NCBI GenBank assembly: GCA_029940175.1
Contig: JAOZRM010000013.1
Coordinates: 1-23,820 of the forward strand
From: Candidatus Sabulitectum sp.
GTDB lineage: Bacteria > Fermentibacterota > Fermentibacteria > Fermentibacterales > JCC-6
DNA length: 23,820 bases
Direction: 5' to 3'
Positions 14,665 to 22,587 of the stretch are shown one piece after another. The notes under the pieces are model-generated. The model ran no database searches. It was given only the letters and a program-made list of their open reading frames with translations, and was not told the DNA's origin. The position numbers were made by a program, and so were the translations under genes. Numbering within the stretch: the stretch's first letter is position 1; each line of letters opens with the position of its first letter.

Positions 14665-15666
14665 GTGAGAGCTTTTGTATTCTGTTTACCGGCTCTTTTT
14701 CTCTTTACCATCTCCGGTTGCGGACCCGATAGTGTTGATGAGGATACTCTGGAGCAGGCTGATGTGCTTTTTAATGCAGGAAGATACTCTCAGGCTTTGT
14801 CTCTCTACGAGGATGTAAACTCCCAGCTTGAAGAGTATAACTGGGAGTTGCAGTTCAGGCTTGCAGAAACCGCAGTTCTTGCCAGTCAGGCTGAACGGAA
14901 CCGGAACCACAGACAAAGAGCAAAAACGGCTCTTGATTTTCTGTCTCAAAATCCAGGTGATTGTGATCTACTGGCCATAGGGCACCTCTGGCGCAGGCTT
15001 GGATGGGAGATGGCTCGAGACAACGATTCCTTGCAGGCTTACCATGCTTTCGGACGGGCCATCGCCATAGCACCTGATCTGAATCAGGTTTTTGAGGAGG
15101 AATGGCTGCTCCGCGGAAAATATGCTTCTGCTCATCTGTCTTCGGTGGTGGAAATTGCCGATTCTATTTCGGGTACCCAGGCTGAAGACAGCGTTCTCCG
15201 TTATGCAGCAGAACTGCATATTGTTGAACTGGATAGAATACCCCTTGTTAGAACTGATCTCAGAGGAGATATGCTGTTTGCCAGGGCAAAGCTGCTCCAG
15301 TTTACCACAGGCCGGAAAGAGGACGAACTCACTGTTCTGACAGAACTGGATCGAATGGGGCTTCTTGATTCATCATACAGACAAAGAAGGATGGATATTC
15401 TTCTTCTACTGGCAGAGCTTGATGTGATCCAGGGAGATGCAGCTCTGGCTCGCGAAAGGCTTCTTGAGGTCTGGAATTCCAGCTTCACCGGTGTTCGTGT
15501 TAAGGCCGCACTTCAACTGGGAATCATGGCTGAAACATCGGGAGATTCAATTGATGCACTCATGTGGTACAACAGGGCATGTCAGGCGGCACCTGGCTTA
15601 AGTTCAGCAGCATCAATTGATGCTGCAGCACGACGAGATTCACTAAGATACCTTGTAAACCCATAA
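14665..15666 (+). CDS. TPR-repeat lipoprotein
   Basis: The signal MRAFVFCLPALFLFTISGC gives lipobox ISGC with Cys19. The rest is almost wholly helical with TPR-like units: EQADVLFNAGRYSQALSLYE near 30-50, SLQAYHAFGRAIAIAPD near 120-137, and AALQLGIMAETSGDSIDALMWY near 280-301. It is probably a periplasmic or outer-membrane scaffold; no specific partner can be named. The start is GTG 14665 with AGGA 9 nt upstream. The bamD-like gene follows after 15 nt, and three TPR-type lipoprotein genes lie within 5 kb. Confidence 0.75.
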   Translation: MRAFVFCLPALFLFTISGCGPDSVDEDTLEQADVLFNAGRYSQALSLYEDVNSQLEEYNWELQFRLAETAVLASQAERNRNHRQRAKTALDFLSQNPGDCDLLAIGHLWRRLGWEMARDNDSLQAYHAFGRAIAIAPDLNQVFEEEWLLRGKYASAHLSSVVEIADSISGTQAEDSVLRYAAELHIVELDRIPLVRTDLRGDMLFARAKLLQFTTGRKEDELTVLTELDRMGLLDSSYRQRRMDILLLLAELDVIQGDAALARERLLEVWNSSFTGVRVKAALQLGIMAETSGDSIDALMWYNRACQAAPGLSSAASIDAAARRDSLRYLVNP

Positions 15667-15681
15667 ATACAAGAGGATAGT

Positions 15682-16428
15682 ATGATCAAGTATATATTAA
15701 CTACAGTTGTTTTGTTCTTCGTGTTGGTAACTGGATGTGGTACATTTCCTTCTACCACTGGAATGGAAAGAGAGCAGATCATTCAGCTTGCGGACCAGTA
15801 TTACCAGGACGGCAAGTGGACTCAGGCATCCTTTCTTTACACAGAGCTGATGTTCCGTTACCCTGGAGATATGGAGACTGATTTTTTTCTTTACCGAAGC
15901 GGTCTGGTTGATAGAGAACAGAAACTCTGGGCTGATGCTGAATTCTATCTCTACAGGGTAGTAAATGAGTTTCCCCGTGGCTCCTGGGCTGATGATGCTC
16001 AATTTGCCCTTGCAGAAACCATGTGGAGGCAGAGACGAGATTACAGAAGAGATCAGACACAGGTCATAAGAGCCCGTCAGGAGATTGTGAGATTCATAGA
16101 GACATATCCCGCCTCTCAACTGAGAGAGTCTGCAGATGAACTCTTTCTTCAGATCAATGATCACCTGGCCTTGAGAGCGCTTTTCATCGGGGAATTCTAC
16201 ATTAACAGAGAGGATACAGATGCTGCTCTTCTGTATCTGAGAGATGCAATGGACAGCTATGGTGAAACTTCCTGCAGAGGAGCTGTGCTTATTGCAATGG
16301 GTGACCTTTACAGATCAATGGACAATCGATATTCGGCCAGAACCTATTATACCCGAGCCATTGAAACCTGTGAACTTACCTCCGACCAGGAAGAGGAAGC
16401 TCTTCGCAGGCTTCAGGAGGTGCAGTGA
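15682..16428 (+). CDS. bamD: BamD-like outer-membrane assembly lipoprotein
   Basis: Lipoprotein (VTGC, Cys19) with about five TPR-like helical pairs. The order of blocks follows BamD: YYQDGKWTQASFLYTELMFRYP, then SWADDAQFALAETMWRQ, a RDQTQVIRARQEIVRFIETYP segment, and LALRALFIGEFYINREDTDAALLYL. BamD is the essential lipoprotein of the BAM complex that inserts beta-barrels into the outer membrane. At 248 residues it matches the family. ATG 15682 has GAGGA 4 nt upstream, and the stop overlaps nadD as GTGA. The alternative is a YbgF/CpoB-type TPR protein, but the single-domain layout favours BamD. Confidence 0.75.
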   Translation: MIKYILTTVVLFFVLVTGCGTFPSTTGMEREQIIQLADQYYQDGKWTQASFLYTELMFRYPGDMETDFFLYRSGLVDREQKLWADAEFYLYRVVNEFPRGSWADDAQFALAETMWRQRRDYRRDQTQVIRARQEIVRFIETYPASQLRESADELFLQINDHLALRALFIGEFYINREDTDAALLYLRDAMDSYGETSCRGAVLIAMGDLYRSMDNRYSARTYYTRAIETCELTSDQEEEALRRLQEVQ

Positions 16429-17009
16429 AACAAGGCTTTCTCGGGGGAACCTTCGACCCGCCGCATCTGGGGCATCTGATCCTGGCACAAGAGGCTCTTG
16501 AGAAATACTCCCTGGAGAAAGTTAATTTTGTTCCCTCCAGAAATCCTCCGCATAAAAAAGCCGCAGAGATTTCAGATTTCAGCCATCGTTTGCATATGCT
16601 TGAGCTGGCAGTTCAAGACAATGATTCTTTTCAGGTAGCTGATCTGGAATCCAGAGAATTTGCTTCTTACACAGTAGATCTGCTTGAGCGAATATCTTCT
16701 AAAGGTATCAGACCCTGTTTTATAATCGGAATGGACAGTCTCCAGGAAATACATACCTGGCGGGAACCGTTGAGAATCCTTGAACTTGCAGATGTTGTTG
16801 TTGGTACACGCCCGGACGCAGATCTGTCTTCTGTAAATCCAGATTTTCTGGGGAGAGTAAGTCTGTTTCACTTTCCAGGTGTGTGGATCTCATCTTCCGA
16901 CCTCAGAAAACGCGTTTTGAACCGCAGGAGCATCAAGTACCTTGTACATGAGAGCGTAGAGTCTTATATAAGGAGCGGAGGGCTGTATGGGGCAGAAAAA
17001 GGCCATTGA
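16425..17009 (+). CDS. nadD: Nicotinate-nucleotide adenylyltransferase
   Basis: Catalyses adenylation of nicotinate mononucleotide in NAD synthesis. GGTFDPPHLGH (7-17) is the nucleotidyltransferase HxGH signature, PSRNPPHK (38-45) is the NadD substrate loop, and SSSDLRKRV (156-164) is the ISSTxIR-type motif; the YLVHESVESYI tail also fits. At 194 residues the length is normal. It starts at GTG 16425 within GTGA shared with the bamD-like gene, with AGGAGG (16415-16420) 4 nt upstream. It overlaps pilT by 23 nt. Confidence 0.94.
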   Translation: MKQGFLGGTFDPPHLGHLILAQEALEKYSLEKVNFVPSRNPPHKKAAEISDFSHRLHMLELAVQDNDSFQVADLESREFASYTVDLLERISSKGIRPCFIIGMDSLQEIHTWREPLRILELADVVVGTRPDADLSSVNPDFLGRVSLFHFPGVWISSSDLRKRVLNRRSIKYLVHESVESYIRSGGLYGAEKGH

Positions 17010-18093
17010 TACCATTCTTGATGCACTTGTTGATGAGCATGTAAGTGACATCCACTTCAAGGTGGGTTCATCACCTATTGTGAGAAGATCAGGTGTTATA
17101 AAACATGCGGATGGTTTTCCCAGTTTTACCAGCGAGCATCTTATTCAGATAACCAAGGAAGTAACCAACAAATCTCAGCTTGATCTCCTCAACGCAGGCC
17201 AGGAGGTTGATCTTGCTTACAGCCTTGCCGGTAAGGCAAGGTTCAGGGTTAACATCTTTCATCAGCGTGGTACACCTGCCATGGTCATGAGAAAGATCCC
17301 GTTTGAGATCCCCAAACTTGATAAGCTGGGGCTTCCGGATGTTGTTGGAAGAATCTGTTCTGAACAGCGGGGTCTAATTCTGGTCACCGGTGCAACCGGA
17401 AGCGGCAAGTCCACTACTCTGGCTGCCATGATCAACGAAATCAATGAAAATCGTGAAGCGCATATTGTCACCATCGAAGACCCTATTGAATTCCTCCATC
17501 CCGATAAGAAATGCTCCATCTGCCAGCGGGAAGTAGGTATTGACACGAACTCATGGCCTACCGCTCTGCGCTCAGTGTTCCGTCAGGACCCGGATGTAAT
17601 ACTAATCGGTGAGATGCGTGATGCTGAAACTGCGATGATCGCTCTTAGCGGGGCCGAAACCGGGCACCTGGTCATGAGTACGCTTCATACAACTGATGCT
17701 CCGGAAACCATCAACAGAATTATTGACATGTTTCCCGCATTTCAACAGAAACAGATTCGCATTCAACTGGGGGGTCTTCTCAAGGCTGTTATTTCCCAGA
17801 GACTTCTTCCGGCAATTACCGGCAAGGAGAGGGTCCTTGCAACCGAGGTCATGGTTCACACCGCCACTGTAGGCAACTGCATAACTGACCCGGAGAAATT
17901 TCACCTGATCCACGAAACAATGGAGCAGGGGGGTAACCAGTACGGAATGCAGACATTTGATATGTGTCTGTTTAAACTGCTAAAAGATGGTAAGATCGAT
18001 GAAGAAACAGCTCTTGCAGCCGCTACGAATCCAAACTCATTGATCCTTAAGATCAAGGGAGTGGAATCCGCGGACGATTGGGGGATAGAGTAA
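16987..18093 (+). CDS. pilT: Type IV pilus retraction ATPase PilT
   Basis: A hexameric motor that retracts type IV pili, driving twitching. The N-terminal PAS-like domain (DEHVSDIHFKVGSSPIVRRSG) is followed by the ATPase core with Walker A GATGSGKST (135-143), Asp box VTIEDPIEF, GEMRDAET Walker B region and His box STLHTTDA. The 368-residue length is typical; the PilU paralogue is the alternative. No other pilus gene is in the window. The start overlaps nadD, with GGAGGG 4 nt upstream. Confidence 0.92.
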   Translation: MGQKKAIDTILDALVDEHVSDIHFKVGSSPIVRRSGVIKHADGFPSFTSEHLIQITKEVTNKSQLDLLNAGQEVDLAYSLAGKARFRVNIFHQRGTPAMVMRKIPFEIPKLDKLGLPDVVGRICSEQRGLILVTGATGSGKSTTLAAMINEINENREAHIVTIEDPIEFLHPDKKCSICQREVGIDTNSWPTALRSVFRQDPDVILIGEMRDAETAMIALSGAETGHLVMSTLHTTDAPETINRIIDMFPAFQQKQIRIQLGGLLKAVISQRLLPAITGKERVLATEVMVHTATVGNCITDPEKFHLIHETMEQGGNQYGMQTFDMCLFKLLKDGKIDEETALAAATNPNSLILKIKGVESADDWGIE

Positions 18094-18094
18094 A

Positions 18095-18409
18095 ATGATT
18101 CAGTTTGGTGTAACAACTATGTGGGCTGGCGGAATAACCGTTCTGCTCATAGCGATCTTTCTGCTCTGGCTTGGTTTGAAAGCACAGAAGCGGCCCAACC
18201 AGACCGGAGATATTTCCATGGTTGGAGAAACTGGAATAGTAAGAAAAACCGCTGGTTTCAGAGGCAGACTTGTTGTTGAGGTCCGCGGAGAACAGTGGTG
18301 GAGTAAAATCACCGGGCCTGGCACAGTTTCCCTGGGCTCTGAGATAAAGGTAACAGGAGTTGATCCAGACGATCTTATACTTGTAATCGAACCGCTGGAA
18401 AGGAGCTAA
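18095..18409 (+). CDS. Short NfeD-family membrane protein
   Basis: 104 residues: one membrane helix (about 10-28) and a C-terminal OB-fold-like part with VGETGIVRKTAGFRGRLVVEV, GEQWWSK and GSEIKVTGVDPDDLILVI, the pattern of the NfeD C-terminal domain. The serine-protease half of long NfeD proteins is missing. Such short NfeD proteins are commonly paired with slipins, exactly as here: the slipin gene begins 1 nt after this stop. A shared role in membrane microdomain organisation is known for the pair in outline only. Confidence 0.8.
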   Translation: MIQFGVTTMWAGGITVLLIAIFLLWLGLKAQKRPNQTGDISMVGETGIVRKTAGFRGRLVVEVRGEQWWSKITGPGTVSLGSEIKVTGVDPDDLILVIEPLERS

Positions 18410-18410
18410 T

Positions 18411-19163
18411 ATGCCAGCAGCAGCAATTTGCGTTCCTGCAGTCATCCTTTTTATTCTCATCCTCAGTTCATTAAGAGTACTGAAAGAGTATCAGAGAGGT
18501 GTTGTATTTCGACTTGGTAAAGTTATTGGCATCAAGGGACCTGGTCTGATTTTTGTGTTTCCCATTATTGACTCCATGAAGAAGGTGGACCTCCGTGTTA
18601 TCACGATGGACATTCCTCCCCAGGACGTTATTACCAGAGACAATGTAAGTGTGAAGGTTAATGCTGTTACATACTACAGGGTAATTGATCCCAAGAAGGC
18701 CATACTGGAAGTAACAAATTACATGTATGCCACCAATCAGCTTGCCCAAACTACGTTAAGGAGTGTGCTCGGTGAGGCAACTCTTGATGAACTCCTGGCT
18801 AACCGTGATGAGATAAACGGCAAGCTCCAGGACATTCTTGACAGAATGACTGACCCGTGGGGCATCAAGGTTTCCACCGTTGAGGTGAAGCATGTTGATC
18901 TACCGGAAGACATGCAGAGGATGATGGCAAAAGAGGCAGAAGCCGAAAGAGATCGCAGAGCGAAGATCATCCGTGCAGACGCAGAGCTTCAGGCTTCAGT
19001 TAAGCTTGGAGAAGCAGCAAAGATTCTGGATATACATCCTTCCGCTCTTCAACTCAGATATCTTCAGACACTTACAGATATAGCAGTAGAAAACAACTCT
19101 ACTATAGCATTCCCGATCCCCATGGATCTGCTTACACCCTTCCTGAAGAAGGGAAAGGAGTAG
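18411..19163 (+). CDS. Slipin (stomatin/SPFH-family membrane protein)
   Basis: One N-terminal membrane segment (about 5-22) precedes the SPFH domain with KEYQRGVVFRLGK, KGPGLIFVFPIID, TMDIPPQDVITRDNVSVKV and LGEATLDELLANRDEIN, then a charged helix (MAKEAEAERDRRAKIIRADAE), the usual slipin order. At 250 residues it matches bacterial slipins. These form oligomeric membrane microdomains; the NfeD partner is directly upstream. ATG 18411 has AAGGAG 5 nt upstream. Confidence 0.92.
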   Translation: MPAAAICVPAVILFILILSSLRVLKEYQRGVVFRLGKVIGIKGPGLIFVFPIIDSMKKVDLRVITMDIPPQDVITRDNVSVKVNAVTYYRVIDPKKAILEVTNYMYATNQLAQTTLRSVLGEATLDELLANRDEINGKLQDILDRMTDPWGIKVSTVEVKHVDLPEDMQRMMAKEAEAERDRRAKIIRADAELQASVKLGEAAKILDIHPSALQLRYLQTLTDIAVENNSTIAFPIPMDLLTPFLKKGKE

Positions 19164-19167
19164 CAAT

Positions 19168-20040
19168 ATGGTTTTGAAGGGCACTGTAACCGCACTGGTT
19201 ACTCCCTTCAAGAACGGGCTTGTTGATCATGAATCTCTGAGGAAACTGGTGGAATTCCAGATTTCCTCAGGGGTTCAGGGCCTCCTTGCATGCGGGTGTA
19301 CCGGTGAACCGGCTACACTTTCAGATAATGAGAAGCTGCAGGTGATTCAAACCGTTCTTGATGCGTCAAACAGCAGGGTTCCTGTAATTGCCGGAACCGG
19401 CACGAATTCCACAACCACAACAGTAAGCTTTACGAAAACTGTATGCAATACAGGAGTTGACGCTGTACTGATAATTACACCTTACTACAACAAACCCACT
19501 GCCCAGGGGCAGTCAGTCCATTACACCGCTGTGGCTGATGCCAGCAGCAAGCCTGTGATCATCTACAACGTACCTGGGCGAACAGGTACCAACATGGCGG
19601 TAGATACCATTGCCAGGCTTGGTGAACACCCGAATATTATCGGAGTTAAAGACGCAGCAGGCAGTGTTGAGCGTGTAACTCAAATTCGTTCAATGTCTTC
19701 TATGGCATACATGAGCGGCGATGATCATCTGTGTCTGCCTCAGGTATTCATGGGAGGTTCCGGCGTTGTTTCGGTTACCTCCAATGTTGCACCATCCCTG
19801 GTCAACAGAATGATCACAATGGGTTTGAACGGAGATGTTGAAGCTGCAAGGAAGCTCCATGAGATTCTGTTCCCTCTCTTCAAGGTTCTTTTCATAGAGA
19901 GTAATCCTGCACCGGCAAAAAAGGCTCTTCAGTTAATGGGGGTTTTAGCAAGCGAAACACTTAGAGAACCTCTTGTTCCATTGCTTGAAGAAAACTCACA
20001 CATTCTGAAGGGTGTTCTCGAGAACATGGACATTGTATGA
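19168..20040 (+). CDS. dapA: 4-hydroxy-tetrahydrodipicolinate synthase
   Basis: Condenses pyruvate with aspartate semialdehyde, the first step to lysine and diaminopimelate. The Schiff-base lysine is K161 in GVKDAAG, with Y133 and R138 in YNVPGRTG, the same numbering as E. coli DapA. The pyruvate-binding loop reads GCTGEPATLS instead of the common GTTGESATLS, a mild variation. At 290 residues the length is standard. ATG 19168 has AAAGGAG in the slipin tail 7 nt upstream. The stop overlaps dapB as ATGA, consistent with coupled synthesis of consecutive pathway enzymes. Confidence 0.95.
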   Translation: MVLKGTVTALVTPFKNGLVDHESLRKLVEFQISSGVQGLLACGCTGEPATLSDNEKLQVIQTVLDASNSRVPVIAGTGTNSTTTTVSFTKTVCNTGVDAVLIITPYYNKPTAQGQSVHYTAVADASSKPVIIYNVPGRTGTNMAVDTIARLGEHPNIIGVKDAAGSVERVTQIRSMSSMAYMSGDDHLCLPQVFMGGSGVVSVTSNVAPSLVNRMITMGLNGDVEAARKLHEILFPLFKVLFIESNPAPAKKALQLMGVLASETLREPLVPLLEENSHILKGVLENMDIV

Positions 20041-20732
20041 CAAAAGTGGCCATTTTCGGGGCGGATGGAAGAATGGGGAAGCTTATTGCCCGTGAGGCCC
20101 GGGGCAAACTGGATGTTGTACAGACATTTGATGCCGGGGATGATCTCTTACTGGATCCCTCTGTGCAAATTGTTATCGACTTCTCGCTTCCCTCAGCATG
20201 GAACAGTCTGAATGCTTTGATCTCCCGTACGGATGTTGCTCTTGTATCCGGAACCACCGGACTGGGTGAGCAGGAAAGAAAACTTCTGGAAGGCTGGATC
20301 ACATGTCGCCCTGTTTTCTACTCGTCAAACATGAGTGTTGGAATTCATGTACTGGGCAGACTTATGGAATTAGCGTCCGGTCTGCTGGATGATAGTTTTG
20401 ACAGGGAATTGATCGAGTTCCATCATCGCAAAAAAAAAGACAGCCCCAGTGGTACTGCATTATCTCTGATGGAGAAATGGGGCGGGGAAAAGGTGTATGG
20501 ACGTCTTGGTAATACCGGTGAAAGAGAATACGGTACAGTGGGAGTACATGCGGTTCGAGGGGGGGATATAGTTGGTGAACACCATCTGTATTTTCTCGGA
20601 GAAGGGGAGAGGTTGACCATAAGCCATCTGGCTACAGACAGAAAAGTTTTTGCTCTGGGGGCTATCCGTGCTGCTGATTTCCTGGCAGGTAAACCACCTG
20701 GGATGTACACCATGGAGGATATGCTTGGATAA
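20037..20732 (+). CDS. dapB: 4-hydroxy-tetrahydrodipicolinate reductase
   Basis: Reduces the DapA product with NAD(P)H on the way to diaminopimelate. The nucleotide-binding loop is GADGRMG (8-14), SGTTG lies at 71-75, and the DapB signature ELIEFHHRKKKDSPSGTA covers 124-141 with the catalytic His pair and K134. At 231 residues it is shorter than the ~270 of E. coli DapB but in the range of compact homologues. It starts in the ATGA shared with dapA, and its last 8 nt overlap the predicted start of amrB. Confidence 0.95.
   Translation: MTKVAIFGADGRMGKLIAREARGKLDVVQTFDAGDDLLLDPSVQIVIDFSLPSAWNSLNALISRTDVALVSGTTGLGEQERKLLEGWITCRPVFYSSNMSVGIHVLGRLMELASGLLDDSFDRELIEFHHRKKKDSPSGTALSLMEKWGGEKVYGRLGNTGEREYGTVGVHAVRGGDIVGEHHLYFLGEGERLTISHLATDRKVFALGAIRAADFLAGKPPGMYTMEDMLG
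20714..20718 (+). promoter_or_regulatory. Ribosome binding site fixing the amrB start
   Basis: GGAGG within the end of dapB, 6 nt before TTG 20725. It supports a start much later than the ATG at 20650, which would give an 82-nt overlap with dapB. Confidence 0.65.
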
Positions 20733-21489
20733 TGTTTTGAAACCCGGCTTTGCCGGGTCATTCTATCCTGCTGATCCTGTCACCCTTGAGGCAACGGTGA
20801 ATCAAATGCTGGATAACTCATGCGAACCCGTGAAGAGAGCTATCGGCATGGTTGTTCCACACGCCGGGTATGTGTACTCCGGTAGAACTGCAGGCTTTGG
20901 ATTTGCCACAGCACCGAACAATGTTTCAACTATTGTGATCATTGCGCCCAGTCACAGATTCCCGTTTAATGGAGAGACGGTTTTCAACAGGAAATTTATG
21001 GAAACACCCCTTGGAATGTGTCCCGTAAACATGGAAATCGCAAGTGAACTGGCTGGAGAAATGAAAACTGTTGTTTTTAACGAACACAGCCTTGAAGTGA
21101 TGATCCCGTTCATACAGATCAGGTGGCCTGACGCCGACATAGTACCTGTTGTTCTTGGTCTTGATCCTGACTGCAGGAAAACCGCCGGGCTGATCCAGCA
21201 ATATGCGCCTGATTCTTTCATTATTGCTTCCAGTGATCTCTCTCATTTTTATCCCCTGGCTGTTGCAAAAAAACTGGACAGAGTTGTGATGGACGCATTT
21301 CTCTCTCTTTCACCCGAAAAGATCACCGATAGTCTCGACGCCTGCGGAAGAACAGCCATCCGTACTCTGCTGTATATTGCAGAGTTGAGGGAAGCAGAAA
21401 AGGCGATTGAGCTTCATTACTCAACTTCTGCTGATGCAGGAGGGGGAGATGACCAGGTTGTGGGATATTTCTCAGGAATGGTATTTTGA
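20725..21489 (+). CDS. amrB: MEMO1-family protein (AmmeMemoRadiSam system protein B)
   Basis: The 254-residue protein has the MEMO1/LigB-like dioxygenase fold signature: LKPGFAGSFYPAD near the start, PHAGYVYSG with H46, APSHRFPF with H77, SSDLSHFYP (169-177) and DACGRTAI with C207. H46, H77 and C207 correspond to the His-His-Cys metal site of human MEMO1. The bacterial role is not established. I use TTG 20725 because of GGAGG 6 nt upstream and because conserved family sequence begins right after it. It is followed immediately by the AMMECR1 gene; the radical SAM member of the three-part set is not in this window. Confidence 0.88.
   Translation: MDNVLKPGFAGSFYPADPVTLEATVNQMLDNSCEPVKRAIGMVVPHAGYVYSGRTAGFGFATAPNNVSTIVIIAPSHRFPFNGETVFNRKFMETPLGMCPVNMEIASELAGEMKTVVFNEHSLEVMIPFIQIRWPDADIVPVVLGLDPDCRKTAGLIQQYAPDSFIIASSDLSHFYPLAVAKKLDRVVMDAFLSLSPEKITDSLDACGRTAIRTLLYIAELREAEKAIELHYSTSADAGGGDDQVVGYFSGMVF
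20742..20758. repeat. Perfect hairpin at the dapB/amrB junction
   Basis: ACCCGGC (20742-20748), TTT loop, GCCGGGT (20752-20758), beginning 10 nt after the dapB stop and inside codons 6-12 of amrB. There is no T-tract. A GC-rich 7-bp stem here could slow ribosomes or stabilise the upstream mRNA. Confidence 0.5.
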
Positions 21490-22040
21490 TGACTGAAGAA
21501 GAAAAAAAGCTGCTGCTTGATCTGGCTAGAAGATCGGTTGAGGCTGCTGCAGTAGGTGAGAGTGCTCCGGAATTGCCTCTGGATGATGTATGCCGTAGAA
21601 CCGGCGGTGCATTTGTAACACTGAAAGCCAGTGGTTTGCTCAGAGGCTGCATTGGAAACTTCTCCGGTACAGGTACTCTGGGAGAAACAGTCAGGTCCAT
21701 GGCAAGAGAGGCCGCAGTTTCTGATCCCAGATTTATCCCGGTTTCACCCCGGGAAGTTGAGAACCTGACAATCGAGATATCTGTTCTTTCTCCAATGGTA
21801 AGAATCAAAGCTGATGATGTTCTTCCTGGAACACATGGGCTTTACATTAGAAGGGGTCACAGAGCAGGCACTCTTCTGCCCCAGGTAGCTGCCGAGGAGG
21901 GATGGGACAGAGATACATTTCTGGCGCATACCTGCATGAAAGCAGGGCTTTCACCTGAAGCCTACCTGGAGGATGGAACCGAAATACTGGCGTATACTGC
22001 TGAGGTGTTCAGCGAAAATGAAACAGGAAAAGAGGATTGA
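21489..22040 (+). CDS. amrA: AMMECR1 domain protein (AmmeMemoRadiSam system protein A)
   Basis: The 183 residues show the AMMECR1 hexapeptide LRGCIG (51-56), TVRSMAREAAVSDPRF (68-82), NLTIEISVLSPM, GLYIRRG and LLPQVAAEEGWDRDTFLAHTCMKAGL, covering the full domain. Its biochemical role is not known. The start is ATG 21489, sharing its A with the amrB stop (TGATG); TTG 21486 is an alternative closer to the AGGA at 21474. The tight coupling with the MEMO1 gene argues for a joint function. Confidence 0.92.
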   Translation: MTEEEKKLLLDLARRSVEAAAVGESAPELPLDDVCRRTGGAFVTLKASGLLRGCIGNFSGTGTLGETVRSMAREAAVSDPRFIPVSPREVENLTIEISVLSPMVRIKADDVLPGTHGLYIRRGHRAGTLLPQVAAEEGWDRDTFLAHTCMKAGLSPEAYLEDGTEILAYTAEVFSENETGKED

Positions 22041-22042
22041 TT

Positions 22043-22582
22043 ATGAAAAAAATGATTCTACTGGTTATTGGACTAGCTCTTTTGTTTGGTGCCTGCGAAA
22101 TGCCCGGAGCAGGAGAAGTTGCTGCTGAAGTACAGGGACAGGTTGATGATATCTCTGATGAGATCCAGGGAGTCATTGAGGACAATGAGGAATTGAGTGA
22201 GAGGATTGATGTTCTCCAGGAGCAAATAGCTTCAGGTTCAGTTGAAATGCCGGATATGCCTGATTTTGATATTGACGGGCTTCTCGAAACCTTTGACGAG
22301 GATTTTGAAACCCTTTCAGCAAGATCTGATTCTCTCATGGAAGAGATGTCCGTAATCATTGAAACCCAGGCTTTCTCAATTGACAGTCTCAGAACTGAGA
22401 TAACTGAGCTTGTAGATGAGATCAATGACCTTGAGGGTGAGATCGCATCTGTGAGGAATTCAGTTACTGCCCTGGGCGCCAACAGTGGTGATGCAGGTAG
22501 AACCGGATCCTCCTCCGGCGGAACAGGTCGCTCAGGATCAACAGGTGGAAGTACTGGCGGTTCTTCCGGCGGAAGAATGTAG
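22043..22582 (+). CDS. Coiled-coil lipoprotein with Gly/Ser-rich tail
   Basis: Signal peptide MKKMILLVIGLALLFGAC with lipid Cys18, then an acidic region with heptad-like hydrophobics (about 25-145: VDDISDEIQGVIEDNEELSE, IDSLRTEITELVDEINDLEG) predicted to form long coiled coils, and a low-complexity tail of G, S, T and R (about 150-180). No family recognised. An Lpp-like or envelope spacer role is possible. ATG 22043 is preferred over TTG 22037 because AGAGGA (22031-22036) sits 6 nt upstream. The GIN-domain gene follows after 5 nt. Confidence 0.75.
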   Translation: MKKMILLVIGLALLFGACEMPGAGEVAAEVQGQVDDISDEIQGVIEDNEELSERIDVLQEQIASGSVEMPDMPDFDIDGLLETFDEDFETLSARSDSLMEEMSVIIETQAFSIDSLRTEITELVDEINDLEGEIASVRNSVTALGANSGDAGRTGSSSGGTGRSGSTGGSTGGSSGGRM

Positions 22583-22587
22583 TTACC

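Noticed and set aside
14818..14849. Inverted repeat AACTCCCAG / CTGGGAGTT within the TPR lipoprotein gene
   Set aside because: Nine-bp stem with a 14-nt loop in mid-coding sequence, no T-run and no boundary; probably chance.
20650..20724. Earlier ATG start for the MEMO1-family gene
   Set aside because: It would overlap dapB by 82 nt and add sequence unlike the family, while TTG 20725 has an ideal ribosome site and is directly followed by conserved residues.
20742..20758. Hairpin after dapB as an intrinsic terminator
   Set aside because: No T-tract follows, it lies inside amrB codons, and transcription must pass it to reach amrB and amrA.
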